Of a DNA stretch of 64,000 bases, positions 33,193 to 45,153 are shown in pieces. The notes below the pieces were generated by a model that was not told the DNA's origin, searched no databases, and worked only from the letters and a program-made list of their open reading frames with translations. Source of the stretch: Hyaloscypha bicolor E (lineage: Eukaryota; Ascomycota; Leotiomycetes; Helotiales; Hyaloscyphaceae); the NCBI RefSeq assembly GCF_002865645.1, contig NW_020194619.1, forward strand, positions 1,958,442 to 2,022,441, given 5' to 3'. Every line of letters begins with the position of its first letter. Positions within the stretch are counted from its first letter, which is position 1. Position numbers and translations under genes: made by a program.

Positions 33193-34012
33193 TTAAAGAG
33201 TGCAACTGATAGCAAAAATGCATAAGGAAAAAGATGTAAGAATCTCTCTAGTATGTAGTCTCGAAGCATCTGATTTTGGCAACCCAGTGTTCGTTGTCCC
33301 CGACCCCGTGGTAGTAGGAGTTGTGGTGAGCGCGGATGTGGCAAGAAGCGGATAGATGTTGGCGGAGAGGCTCCCATTTTGCCTGGGTATCTCACCGTAT
33401 TGGCAAAGGATTCCCGTATCAACGTCTGCGAGAATTTCCGTCTCAGTCCTATTCCAATCCATTGCGGCATCGTATTTGATGATTGGGGCTAGATATCATT
33501 CACCGATTAGTGGAAGTTCAGAAAGTTCGCAAAAAAACCCCAAAAAAGAGCCACTTCAGAAAGATATCTAGATTCTCACCCAAAACCGTAGTCGCATTCC
33601 CCAAAACCCCAATGCAATACTTCAACATATGCGCATATGCATTATATAGCGGATCCCACTGGTCCCGACAAGTCGTCAACTGTATCAGCCGGAACTGGTC
33701 GGGTTCTGAGCAGTGACTCCAAAAGCAATTCTGATTGAGGTTCAGTCCTGTCCCCACGCAATTTTTGAAGTCCTCAACATTCCAACCCGGGTCGCACCAC
33801 TGCTTCATTGTGTAGCCACTACAGTTTCTCCCATATATGTTGTCACTGCCTCCATCCAATGGGCCGAGAGGGGGCACCCGGCAGGAAGCACAGGCGGGGG
33901 AGATATTCAACGCTTCCGACCATTCTTTCACTGTCGGGAATTTCGCGGGATCAGGTGTTCCCGTTGTCAAGGAGGTTGCGAGAAGGACTGTGATGAGAAT
34001 TGGTAGTAGCAT
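33193..34012 (-). CDS. Cys-rich secreted, probably GPI-anchored protein
   Basis: Two exons, 33580-34012 and 33193-33488, with a 91-nt GTGAGA...TAG intron, give 242 aa. The start is the ATG at 34010-34012, giving the signal peptide MLLPILITVLLATSLTTG; an in-frame upstream ATG exists but would bury the signal. The mature part has about ten Cys (CASC, GRNCSGYTMKQWC, NCVG, NCFWSHC, TTC, KYC) and possible N-glycosylation sites. It then has a Ser/Thr-rich stretch (TSALTTTPTTTGSG) and a hydrophobic tail (ILTSFSLCIFAISCTL), which fits a GPI-anchor signal. I do not recognise the family. Similar layouts are common among fungal cell-surface proteins. The intron is supported because it brings the two halves into one frame. 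Confidence 0.75.
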
Positions 34013-34915
34013 GGCTCGGAATCGAAGGTTTTGAGATGGAAGTTGAGTCCCGCGCAACTTGTGGAAAGAATGTCAGGAAATGGACACTAGGCCATTCTTC
34101 CACAAAATATATCCACCAATCAAGTAGATGCCGTTTGGGCAAATTGTCATATCCAAAAAGGAGATAGGGAAGTGTTTGTGGCGGCTAAGGCTAAGATATA
34201 TTGATCTGCCAAGCCAATAACGCTCGTGCCAAGCAACGACAAAACAAATTACAAAGTAACGAACCCAGCAGCAACTCTCTCCTTGAATGAGACCTTCATG
34301 CTCTGCCCCCGGCGATTACCCATGACATAACGTGGATCTATTTTCATGAGGGTCCAGTTCGGCATACTTGGGAGCCTGTTTGGGCTCCCCAGGGATCATC
34401 GCCAAAACTTGATAGGAATGAAATGAAAACACCCTATTTTGTGTCCAACCTGGTTGGAGATCAAACACGTGAGTGAGTAGGGGGTACTGCTCAGGCTCGA
34501 GGGCGATTAGCCCCTGAGTACTGTAGAGGCGGTGAGCCTACTAACCGGCCTGGGGGTGAAGAAAAAAAAAGTTGTGTTCAACTACCGGAAGTATAACAGG
34601 CTTCCTACCGGATATCCGAATATCTTTAAGATAACAGATCTGAGTTTCTAACTTCTCTAGATCCTCTCTCTATTATATCTCTACTTCTAACTCAATAATA
34701 TAATAGCGAGCCGCTACTAATTTCTCTATTATTATCCTACTAGCCAGTTCTAGAGATATCTAAGTTCTATTTCCTTCTCCTAATTAGGTAGTATAAAGAG
34801 TACCTAATTAGGTACTCCCCTGGATATCCGGCTGGGTTATTCTAGTAGTAGTAGAGGCGCTTCTTCTAGTTAATACTCCAGCTATTAATAATTTTATCTA
34901 TTAATAGCTTGATTA
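34013..34915. other. Intergenic and older repeat
   Basis: From about 34380 the composition changes, with a G-rich stretch followed from 34600 by AT-rich sequence. This AT-rich stretch and 38489-38900 are the two sides of the hAT insertion. The right part has open pieces weakly reminiscent of LTR-retrotransposon gag (KTRSISLYIPQYLAKYIKS near 38660-38700). I read it as an old repeat, class not certain. Confidence 0.4.
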
Positions 34916-34923
34916 TCTTGTAA

Positions 34924-37900
34924 CAGTATATCAAATGAATAGAGTAAAATAGAATAACGGCCGTTACTCTTATTTTATTCAAGCTAAAAACCCGTTACTC
35001 TTATTTTATTCATATATTATTCAAGTTATTCATAAATATTCATAAATAACTTGAATAACGCACGTGATCTGTATACGTAATAGGGCTAGCTTAATCAGGT
35101 AAGGCTTCGGGGGGGCCCGCACCTAGCATCACCTAGCGCCACCTCGCTAGCCAATCAGGCGGTAGTGGCGCTTGGTAAGCGAATCGAACCTCAGCGATAT
35201 TTCCAGAACCACCGTAAATTACGATTATATTAAATTACTAATATAAGAGATAAAAATTAGAAATCGAAGGACTAGAATCTTCGGGCTAAGGCAAATCTTT
35301 GTAATTAGAAGAATTATAAAGCAGACTTTAGAATATTAGAACTTTCTATAAGAATATATCGTTTTCCTCGATTTTACTTCTTTCTCATACTTTAACTACT
35401 TACAAAAAATCAACTATTACTCTTATTATATTACTTTATATTACATATATTCTTATATATACTTAATATACTCGAAAATGTCTCAAGACTCCTTAATTAA
35501 GCTTAATATAAGTCAAAATCACCCCGATTTCGAATTAAAACCACTCGATAAGCAAGCTTCTCTTTTTAAGAAAGGCTATTTAAAAAAGATACTAAATCCT
35601 ATACAAGAGAATAGTAAGGATCTTCGTATGTATACTATTAAGTATATGGTTAAAGGGTATTTGTAAGTTAATATATTAATTTTTAATTAATTTTTTACTA
35701 ATTAATTTATAGTAAAACATGGCTTAATTAACGAATATATACTCCTATAAGTAATTATTACTCTCATTTTCGATATGTATATAGGTTTATAGACCTTCAA
35801 AGTCTTAAAAATAATAATAATAATAATAAATTATTCTATTATTAATAAAAAAGAAATATTTACTAATATATTTAATAGGTAAAAGCGAAGCTTCTAGTCA
35901 AGTCTCATAAATAACTATAACTAGCCTTTTTAATAAGCAATCCGGACAGCGAGAAGAAAGCTTTACTACTAATTACTTTAAGAAATTATTATTAAACTTT
36001 ATTAATAATAATAATATCTCTTTTCGGGCTATTACTATTCCGAGCTTTAAAAAGCTAATATCTTATTTAAATTAATAAGCTTCTATTATATTATCCCTTA
36101 TATATATATACTAATATTTAATAGTCAAGTACCTCCTATATACTCGAAGGTTCTTATAGATAAGCTTAATTTATACTATATCGAAAAGAGTTTAAATATT
36201 AAAGAAGAATTAAAAGAGAATATTAATTCTTAAAGAACCTTCTCTATTACTTTAGATGCTTGGACAAGTATAAATCAAAAGGCATTCCTTGGAATTACTA
36301 TATAAGTTTATATATTCTTATAATTATTAAGTAAAATTTATACTAATATATTATTAGATACTTTATAAATAAGGATTTTAAATTAAAATCTTATTTATTA
36401 GCTATAAAAGATTTAAGTAATATTTACTCTAGTATTTATATGCTTTCTGTTTTATTAGAAGCCTTAAAACAATATAATATCGAATATAATATTACTAGGT
36501 AAGTAATTTAAAATAATTATTAAATAATTACTAATATATATTATTTAGTATTACTCGAGATAATACTAGTTCAAACGATACCTTATTAAAGGCTTTTATA
36601 AAGCATTATAATAAAGAAGGCATTAAATTTCAAGGAGATATCCCTTATATAGCTTATATATTAAATCTAGTAGTTCAAGATATTTTAAAAGCTCTTATTA
36701 AGAATAATTATAATATTTCTTATTCTACAGATTTATACGAGCAAGAAATAAAAGAACTTGAAGATAGAGAAGAAGAAGAAGGAGAACAAGTAATAAGTAA
36801 GTTTCCTATATAATTTATAAGAGGTTTATTAATAAATTTTAGATTTATCGATTTGGAGAAGGGTTAGAAAGACTATTATAGGTCTTAAATATAACTAAGA
36901 AAACCGACGGTTATTAGAAGCTCAAATTAAAGCTTTTAATATAGAAAATACTCGATTCCCTTAACTTGGTAAGTAATTAATTTTTTAATTTTTTAATTTT
37001 ATTATTATTAATTAATACTAATTATTTATAGATCAAAAAATACGGTGGTCTTCGACTTACTATATATTAAAGAACTTTTTATATATATATAAAGCTATTG
37101 AAGTAGTTATTAATAGCTCTAATTCGAAGGCTTTTAAAAATAAAAGTCTAGTTTTAACTAATATTAAAATTACTTATTTAAATAATATTTTAAATATAAT
37201 TTCAATATTTGTTAAAGCTACGACTAAGTTACAAGCCGAAAATTATCCGACTATATATTATATTATACCTGAGGTATATAAAATATATAATAAACTTGAA
37301 AATTTTAAAAAGGAATTTAAAGTAAGTCTTTTCTTAAATTCTTCTTATATTATTAATAATATTATACTAATTTTTAATAGGATAAAGCATTTACAGATGC
37401 TATAGATAAGGGTATAGCTAAGCTTCGAAAATATTATCCTAAAACAGGCGTTTTAGATAATAAAAATAAAGCTTTATATATGGCTCTTATTCTTAATCCT
37501 CGAATTAAACAAGAAGGATTAACTAGTATTGGCTTATCTAGCGGTATATCTTCGGATATACATAATAGATTAAATACTAATTATAATGTATAAGTAATTC
37601 CTTTTATTAGTTTTTAATAAATTAATAAATTAATAACTAATATTTAAATTTAGATATAAATACGATTATAATATATCTCAAGCTATATCTAATAGCTCGG
37701 ATATTAGTATAGCCGATTCCGATTCCGATTCCGATTCCGATAACTCGGATATATATATTACTAATTCGATCTCTAAAATAGAGGACGAGTTAATAACTTA
37801 TTTAGAAGAAAAAAGAGAAGATAAAAAAGTAAGTAAGATTTATTTAAATTCTATTAAATAATTATCCGATATTTTCTTAATATTTTTTAATATATTAGTA

Positions 37901-38480
37901 CTAATATATATATAGACTAAGCCCTTAGACTATTAGAAGTCTAATGCCGCTAGATTCCCCGTTTTAGCTTTAATAGCTAGGAAATATTTAGGAATTCCGG
38001 CTTCCTTGGCAGCTAGTGAGAGGTTTTTCTCTCAAGGTGCCCTTATTATATCTAAATTACATAATAGACTTAATAAGAGTACTTTTGAGATAATAGCTTG
38101 CTTAAAAAGCTGGGGGATATTTAAAGATAAATTAGAAGAGGCTAAGGAAAAAGAGAAAAAGGGAGAGAAAAAACAAGATTTTAAGGAGAATAATCAGTTT
38201 ATTATTATAGAAAATTGATATTTAAGTAGCCTTATATAAGTTCTAGCTTAGCTTATATAAGCCTGCTTAATAGGTGCTTTAGTTCTTTTTTAAAAAATTT
38301 AAATATATATTGATTTCTAATGATCCCGTGACTTCCACGTGACTTCCACGTAATTATTTATGAATAATTATTCTATTTTACTCAAGTTTTTTTAAGCTAC
38401 TCGTTACTTATATTTTATTTAAGTTATTTATAAATATTTATAAATAACTTGAATAACTTGAATAATCCTTTAATATACTA
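34924..38480 (+). mobile_element. hAT DNA transposon (copy A), RIP-mutated
   Basis: 3557 bp with a perfect 8-bp duplication TCTTGTAA (34916-34923 and 38481-38488). The left end reads CAGTATATCAAATGA, the right end TAGTATATTAAAGGA. Compared with CAGTGTGTCAAATGA of copy B (55.4 kb), every difference in the first 12 bases is TG to TA or CA to TA. The transposase gene is on the plus strand and apparently had several short introns (GTAAGT...TAG). It starts near 35478 (MSQDSLIKLNISQNHPDFEL) and ends at 38218. The C-terminal dimerisation part is well kept: FPVLALIARKYLGIPASLAASERFFSQGA and NRLNKSTFEIIACLKSWGIF, with the preceding Trp of a WK motif turned to TAG. Long subterminal inverted words (ATAAATATTTATAAATAACTTGAATAA) occur at both ends. 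Confidence 0.93.
35478..38218 (+). pseudogene. hAT transposase of copy A
   Basis: Exonic pieces are recognised at 35478-35665 (N-terminus), about 35716-35830 (a KTWLN...SNYYSHFRY...FIDLQSL zinc-finger-like region), 37055-37320 (a helical middle with NYPTIYYIIPEVYKIYNKLENFKKEF), 37381-37590 (GIAKLRKYYPKTGVLDNK, ALILNPRIK) and 37920-38218 (dimerisation domain). Intervening AT-rich gaps begin with GTAAGT-like donors. Scattered TAA/TAG codons make it non-functional, although copy A is better kept than copy B at the C-terminus. Confidence 0.8.
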
Positions 38481-38488
38481 TCTTGTAA

Positions 38489-38907
38489 TAAACTACTTCC
38501 TAAAGGTTAGATTAATTAGAATATAAGGTATATAATAGCAGGGTAATATATAAGTAATTAAGGTAAGTAAGCTATAAAGTAATACTTATAAGTATAACTA
38601 ATTCCAAGAATTAATTCTAATAAAAGACTAATTAATGCCTTTGTCTAAAACTAGAAGTATCTCTTTATATATTCCCTAGTATTTAGCCAAATATATAAAG
38701 TCCTTTACTTAACTAGAAAATATAATTCTATATGATTTATATGATTCCGATTACCCGTATAATTCCAATTACAAGCTTTATCTAAAATAGGAAGCTAGAT
38801 CTATAATATCTAATACTTGTCTATATACTATTATATATACCTATTATAATTATATATAAGATATATAATAGTTATATATATAACTCCCGAAATTATTAGC
38901 CTTTTTA
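38489..38907. other. AT-rich older repeat flanking hAT copy A
   Basis: Continuation of the repeat that hAT copy A entered. Possible gag-like wording is described under 34013-34915. Nothing else is recognised. Confidence 0.35.
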
Positions 38908-38909
38908 TA

Positions 38910-39119
38910 CTATCCCCCCCCTTAAATAATTACGAGTGGGTCCAATATTCGCTACACTCTCATGCCACAATTCACACTACTAAAGGCACGCAATCAAGGG
39001 TCTATAACGAATAGCAGCTCTCGAAAGCACCTGATATTTCCTAATTCGAGGATATTGACGAAGTTTTAGTATAGCATTACCAAAGGACCCACTCGTAATT
39101 GTTTAAGGGGGGGGGATAG
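38910..39119. mobile_element. 210-bp MITE with TA target duplication
   Basis: Inverted termini of about 34 bp begin CTATCCCCCCCCTTAAATAA on the left and mirror the right end, with 8 C against 9 G, and ACGAGTGGGTCC at the inner edge of both. TA dinucleotides flank it (38908-38909, 39120-39121). The inner 140 bp hold no coding sequence. TA duplication and the terminus style fit the Tc1/mariner-pogo group; that is inference. Confidence 0.75.
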
Positions 39120-39121
39120 TA

Positions 39122-39498
39122 ATAAAGCGGGTCTAACTCTGGCTTTATAAATATAATTAGGTAAACAGGGGTATTTCTGTAATATCTGAGTATTATAATA
39201 ATATTATAGTTATAATATATTATTAAATATAAATAAATACTATATTAAGTTAAATACGAGACTTCTATCTAAGATATAGGAATTATAAGGAGATTATATA
39301 GAACCTTTATACACTAGTAATCTATTAATCATCTAGCAGATCCATCGATCCTGGATCATGGATCGTTCCTCAGATCCAGCCATCCGTCACGTGACCTTCA
39401 TGTGACCTCATCACATGCCATAGAGTTCTCTGTGATGTCCGCCAGACACCCGAGCCTCAGGCTACTATGGTAGGTTGTAACACTTCTATCCCCATAAA
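39122..39498. other. AT-rich intergenic region, 3' flank of hydrolase gene
   Basis: AT-rich to about 39330, then mixed sequence with TCACGTGACCTTCATGTGACC (about 39387). No gene is seen. Confidence 0.5.
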
Positions 39499-41232
39499 TC
39501 AGAGTATAACACAACAAGTTTCGTCCTCGGTATCCTCACTCGGCGCAGCTGCCTGCCTCGCTTCCAGTATATCTCGCTCCTCTTGTGCACGACTGCCGAT
39601 CATCTCCAAGAGCTGCCGATTGTCCATACCTTGCGCCTCTCTCTGGCCATCTTCAATCCTTCTTAGCCTTCTTGTTTCCTCAGATATCATGCGGTACCGC
39701 CTCTCCAAATCCCTGAGAATTCGTAAAGCTTGCTGGGAAAGTTCCTCTTCCATCCTAGGTGCAAGTACATTTGGCGGCAACTCTCCATGCACAAGAAGTG
39801 GCCGAAGGCCGACAATAGCTGCTAGCACACTAGCCCTCTGAGAATCAAGTCTCACAATACCTTGTCTTTGGAACTCAATAAGTCGTTCCTGAGACTGCCG
39901 GGCATGTTCTGCATTGTCCATGATAGTGCTTGCGCGCGGGAGGAAGAAAGTCGGAAGAAAAACAAAGATAAGACCCCCAGTGAAAAATCCAAGCATGACA
40001 AGAATGGGCCAAAACCATGAAACAACTTCTCGAACTTCATTCCTTATTAGATCCTCTTCCTTATGTAGCTGGTCAAAGAGCCTTTTCACAGTATCAATGG
40101 TGAGCTGTGCCTCATAGACAGAGTATAGACCTGCAGGTGTGTCTGGTGATCTAGTTAGGTAGAGTGTTGTAGAAATAACACTATTAAACATACCTATACC
40201 GTCCGAATGCATCACTGTCATTTGGCGCACGTTTATGGTTGGACTGTAAGCGGTATAATTAACGGCGCAAGCAGCTGCATGAACCAGAATCCCGGAAATC
40301 TGTTGCCATTCAGGTTCTGAGCTGCTAGCAAATTTGCATATTGTTCTGTGAGTACGGTTGGGATATAACTTGACTTCTTGCGAGTCATCCAGGTCCAGAC
40401 TAGCGGAGTCCAGTTGGACGATCTTGCCTGCTGCATTAGAACTATATTGACCTTAAAGCACCAGACTTACAAGTCCAACCTCAATGCCAACGCGTTCCGG
40501 CACCGTCTCACAGATGCTGAGGAACTTGAATGCGTTGAGCAAAGGTTCGAATCTCTTATTAAGTTGGATATTATAGTTAGAGCCTTGTTCAACGCTCCCA
40601 AGGAAGCTCTCGTTAGGCTGTCCAGTGCATAGCTGCACTATTTGCGCAGCTGTCCTCCCCCACGCAGCGTGCCTGGAGCCCTTATGAGGAACAGCAAAAA
40701 AAACGATGCCATACGTGAAGACCCAAAGCATCGAGTAGCATTGGCTATCGTGGAAAGCAGTTGCCAAGGCTTCTTTCACGAGAATTCCGCCCATGCTATG
40801 CGTAATGAAGATAAGAGGTCGGACCGCCTGTGATCCCTATTCTTCAAATTAGTTTTGATTTCGCGACAAAATAGCGATTACCTTGACTGACTCTCCTCTC
40901 TGAATGGAGGCAATGCAGTAGGTTGCGGGCCTGCTCCTCTATACCGGCAGCTGATGACCTAAATACAACATTCGCGTTATACTTGTATGCTAGTATTCTA
41001 GCTCTCGGGAGGATTTCGGGCAGGAGATCTTTCAGCCAGTGTGTCCTCGACTCTTCCTCTGTCCAGGTGTTCTCGGAGTGGCCATCGGAACCGAACACAT
41101 TCATGCCATGAACTGTAACAATGCTAACAGAGATCAGTATTGAACCAGCACCCTGATGATAGGCAACAACTCTAGATTCGCATTTTCGGGGTCGCTGATA
41201 ATCTGCAACCAGTTCGCGTTCGGTGCAGCCAT
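39499..41232 (-). CDS. SERAC1-like alpha/beta hydrolase with membrane segment and CaaX-like end
   Basis: Four exons (41171-41232, 40892-41123, 40471-40836, 39499-40422) with introns of 47, 55 and 48 nt join in frame to 527 aa. The first splice yields NANLDIVTVHGMNVFG, matching the usual LDIVFVHGL strand. The third, with a CAAG acceptor, yields IEVGLIVQLDSASL, as in relatives. The nucleophile elbow is THSMGGILVKEAL, followed by FFAVPHKGSRHAAWG. This domain is found in SERAC1/LipA-like lipases and as an N-terminal effector domain of fungal NLR proteins. Instead of NB-ARC, the C-terminal half here has a hydrophobic segment (FWPILVMLGFFTGGLIFVFL), then about 110 residues of Arg/Glu-rich coiled coil, and ends CCVIL, a CaaX-type prenylation signal (Leu favours geranylgeranylation). 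It was probably membrane-bound. The reading frame is intact. Confidence 0.8.
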
Positions 41233-43376
41233 GACAGCGACGGTTACAGATGTCTGATTTGTATTGGGCGGTTAGCATCAATATGGCCTAATAGAGATAT
41301 TTTTCAATACAGGAAACAGACCATGGCAGTGGCTCAGTTCAAGTAACTACGTTTCAAGCATGCAAAGGATGAGATCGTTGGAGTTGGGAAGCAATATGAA
41401 GTTGGTTGAGCGGCTGGTCCAGCCCGCTCCAACATGGCAACCAATACACTAACCCCATAGGGTTGGTTCAGAGCTGACTAAGCGTCGCTCCCCACCAAAC
41501 TGACCCCCCCGACTCGTATTTTCGACTGTTTTGCTGGGTGACAATGCTGTACTCAGGTCTCTCGACTATTGTGACTGGAACCTTAGCGGAGAAATACAGG
41601 GGAGGTTGGGAGATTGCTTCAGTTGTGTATGAAACATAATTAATTGAACAGCCGTAGATTGAATTCGCGCTTGGAAACTTCTCGTTGCTATAGTCTGTGA
41701 CGACAGCCGCGCTTGTTCTCTTTAACTCTCGACGATCAAAATCAAGGGCAAAGTAATTTAAACCTCTAATTTCCTCCTTTTTGATCTTGGAAACTAATTG
41801 ATCACAACCAAGGGCCTACTTTCTCATCTCGGCTGCTGCGCAATCTCTCTCTACTTCTTCTCCTCTCTGCTGCATATGCATCCGCAGACTTGCTACCATT
41901 TATTCCGAATAGCGTCAACCTCGGGCTGATTGGAAGTTTGATTTTCCAGCAACAGTCAACAATATTGAAGGATCAAGTTCCAGGAGCCATAGCAATCATA
42001 TTTGGAGTACCGTATACTCCTGGGCGAAATAGTACTTTGAGGGAACGGTTACCAGATCTGGAACTGAGCAATATTTGAGACACCAGCGGGTCAAATACAA
42101 TGTCGGGCAGACAGGTTCACTCGATACAGAACTAAAGTACCATCTCGGACTGGGTATATAGCATTTAATGATAGGAGTATTTGGGGTTCATGACATTCAG
42201 ATAGAGGCTCACGCACTCTCTGGGGAAGTGCTTTAGACAAAACCACAAATGGCCCTCCGACTTGTATATGTTAAGATGTGAAACAAGTGAATTCAAATGT
42301 TTTTAAATAAATAAAAAGCAACCCCCCAAACCCGGGCTTCTGAGGAGATCATGTTCTGCGCCCCTGCGAATGAGTACCGATGTCTACTTCATTACGGGAG
42401 CAAATGGCCCAGCAAAAATCATTCGGAGCCCTATTACATCGCACCCCAATCCACAGATTTGTATGGAAGCTCTCGTATTCGAATCCCTCCGCCAAGTCTT
42501 CAATTCGTCTCATCGTCTGCACTACGCGGATGCAAGACCGGGTCACTAGCCAAACGACCATCGTCACAAGCAGAACACGCGAAACTGCGCACGAACAAAA
42601 CAACAGAGGAACGAAAACATCCAATGTTCTGAAGATCGGTGCAGGTGTTCTGGAGTTACGATTGGCTTCCCGGAGCTAATGCGAAGGCGATCTCGTTTTG
42701 AGATCTGCGGCATCCCGGGTTGGAAGCATTGCATGATCCCAGCGGAAAAAAGAAATCTGGAGAGTGTGGACGTCGGTAAATGAAGCTGTGAATTATGTAC
42801 TATCTATCAACTTTTTCCGATTGAGATGAACCGAGGTGATGCTTTCAGACTTGAGACGGCAGAATTGGTTGAGAAATTTGCTCAACTCGCACATCGTCAT
42901 AGATAAAAGAGATATCCATTGGCGAAGACTTGAAAGCTTTCTAAGTCCTTATATGGCATCTAGGGTTCAGTGGCGCAGCCGTCCAGGGGCTTCCGCACCC
43001 AAGAGTTCTCCAAGCAAAACTTCCAAGAGACGATAGTTGCCAAGTGCAATTTGATATGTTGAGGTCAAATCTTGTCCAAAAGAACAAGACAATTAGACCT
43101 CCACCAAGAATGCTTCGAGTTTCTGAACCTCGTATTTCCTCGGCGAGAAATTTCCCGAAAAGATCGCCAAGTTACTGGCGCATCAACTGATGTACGATCG
43201 TGATGTCGATCAGAGATATAAAGTATCTTGACTGCCTCTCAACTGTGATCGTTATCTTTCAAGTAATCATTTCATTTCATCCATCCTCTTTTCGTGAAAC
43301 TTTTGGCGCCGGCCGTCCTGACAATCTCACATTCTTTCTGCAAATTTTATTCTTTCCTTTCATCACAGACTTCAAG
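41233..43376. other. 2.1-kb region without a recognised gene
   Basis: Open frames at 41890-42078 (SVNLGLIGSLIFQQQ) and 42351-42679 (two overlapping plus frames of 93-99 codons) are not recognised and lack convincing starts or introns. The last few hundred bases are the promoter of the Egh16-like gene, with a CT-rich stretch and TATAAAG at about 43215. Confidence 0.4.
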
Positions 43377-44385
43377 ATGCAATACACTTCAGCCGTTCTC
43401 TGCGCGGTGCTTGCCGTTACTCCCGTCTTCTCCCACGGTGTCATCACCGAGGTCAAGGGTGCAAATGGCAAGTCTCCCTATAGCACTCTCTCAAGATCCG
43501 AGCTAACTCCCACCAAGGCGTGACAATGCCCGGTCTCACAGTCGTCGATGGAACCCCTCGGGACTGCCCATCAGCGGGATGCGGTGCGCAAGACGATACT
43601 GCCGTCATCCGAGCGAACGAATTGGGCACTGCCAAAGCCTCCGCAATGGGTCGAACCAAAGCCGGTGGACCTGTAACAGCTACAAAGATGATGGCTGTCT
43701 TCATGGATGGAGCTTCGGGCAACGTCACTGCCCGTGAAATCCACGAAATGAACAGCCTATATCGTCGTCAACTTTTCGGCGGGGGAAAGGCTGCTGCTGG
43801 AAGCGTCAAGACACCAGGTACGTATATCCGATTCCAGTCTTCCTGGCGGATATCTCAAGCTGATTTATGCAAGCTGGAACCTCCGAAACAGGAGTTGCAG
43901 CCTGCGCGGGCGTTGGCGCCTCATCAGGCCTTCCTACAACCACAGACTCCGGAGAGATCAGCATGACCCTTCATCAAATCAACCAAGACGGAGCTGGTCC
44001 ATTCACAGCCATGGTGGACGCCACATCTGGTGGCACTGATGTAGCTGCTTTTAAGAAAGCCGAGGTCACACAGAATGTGCCAGGTCTTGTAGCGGGAATC
44101 TCAACTACAACCACCACTGATTTCCCAGTCAAGATGCAAATGCCTGCTGGCATGACTTGCTCCGGTACTGTTGGTGCAGCAACAAATGTGTGTGTTGCGA
44201 AGCTGCAAAATGCTACTCCCGCCGGTATATGTACCTAACAATGCTCTCACTTTCAGCTATACTGACAATTCTAAGGTCCATTCGGCGGAGCTATCGCTTT
44301 CACTCAATCAACCGCTGCTAAGAAGCGGGCCATTGAGTACAATCTTGCCAAGAGGAGGATGGCACGGGCTTTAAAGAGGCAGTAG
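43377..44385 (+). CDS. Egh16-like secreted protein (PF11327 family)
   Basis: Four exons (43377-43467, 43518-43817, 43874-44224, 44276-44385), 283 aa in one frame. The signal peptide is MQYTSAVLCAVLAVTPVFS, followed by HGVITEVKGANG, the usual start of the mature protein. Next come VTMPGLTVVDGTPRDCPSAGCGAQDD, TSETGVAACAGVGASSGLP, SGEISMTLHQINQDGAGPF, FPVKMQMPAGMTCSG and FGGAIAFTQS. These are the hallmarks of the Egh16/GAS1/MAS family, secreted proteins produced in appressoria of some plant pathogens and also found in saprotrophs and insect pathogens. The first intron (43468-43517, 50 nt) must be GC-AG (GCAAGT...CAAG); no GT donor keeps the frame. The other two are ordinary GT-AG introns of 56 and 51 nt. 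The C-terminus is basic (KKRAIEYNLAKRRMARALKRQ). The gene is intact. Confidence 0.9.
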
Positions 44386-45153
44386 AAAAACCAGGCCCTA
44401 TTGATCATGTGCCGAAAATCGGGCGGAACCTTATCTGGGGTTGAAGAGAAGGTCGAGTGTTGAGCAGGCTGCGCTACAAAATGTTGCACCAGTACTATGC
44501 GGAGGATGATGATCAGACATTCTTTTAGCCCGCCAAGGACTTAACCACTTAGTATATTTCCACTTTTGTCGAAGTTTGAAGTACCTCTTTCATGCGTGCA
44601 ACTCTCCATGGCTCAAAATATCACATATTGGATTTTGATAGGCAGAACAACTGCCTGCTCTAGAGCTGTCTAGGGTATTCAAAAGCATCGTAGCAAGCTA
44701 GCACCCAGAAAGATCTAGTTCGAAGAGTAAGAATATGCGAAGCGGGTCCACGTTGTCAACAAAAGTCTCATGAGACTTGTCTAAACTTATAAAATAGTAA
44801 AACTTAAAATAATGCAACACGGAGGTACGAACAGGGCTGTTTTTGAGTAACTCAAATAATAGATAAAACAATGAAGCGGGATGGAGGGTTTGAAAATAGT
44901 GCCTTCTAAAGCAGTGGCGACAAAAGTAAATGATCACTAATCGGCTCAAAACGCCAAACGTCCGCGAAGTCCTCCAGGAAGGGCTACATCGATGACTCAA
45001 AGTGTGAGATATTTCAGTTCTGTCCGGTCTTTGAATCTTCCAAGCTTCTTTCGATCAATCCCGGTACAGTTTCCTTTATAATGATGAATCGCGGAAGAAA
45101 AAGTTAGATTCGGATTTTCTCCCGAGACTGCCATTCGTCCAGAGGAACGGTTT
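44386..45153. other. Intergenic region
   Basis: 3' flank of the Egh16-like gene, then sequence without recognised genes; a minus frame at 44698-45000 is not family-like. Confidence 0.5.

Noticed and set aside
39467..39841. 124-codon Ser-rich plus frame
   Set aside because: Antisense to the last exon of the SERAC1-like gene.
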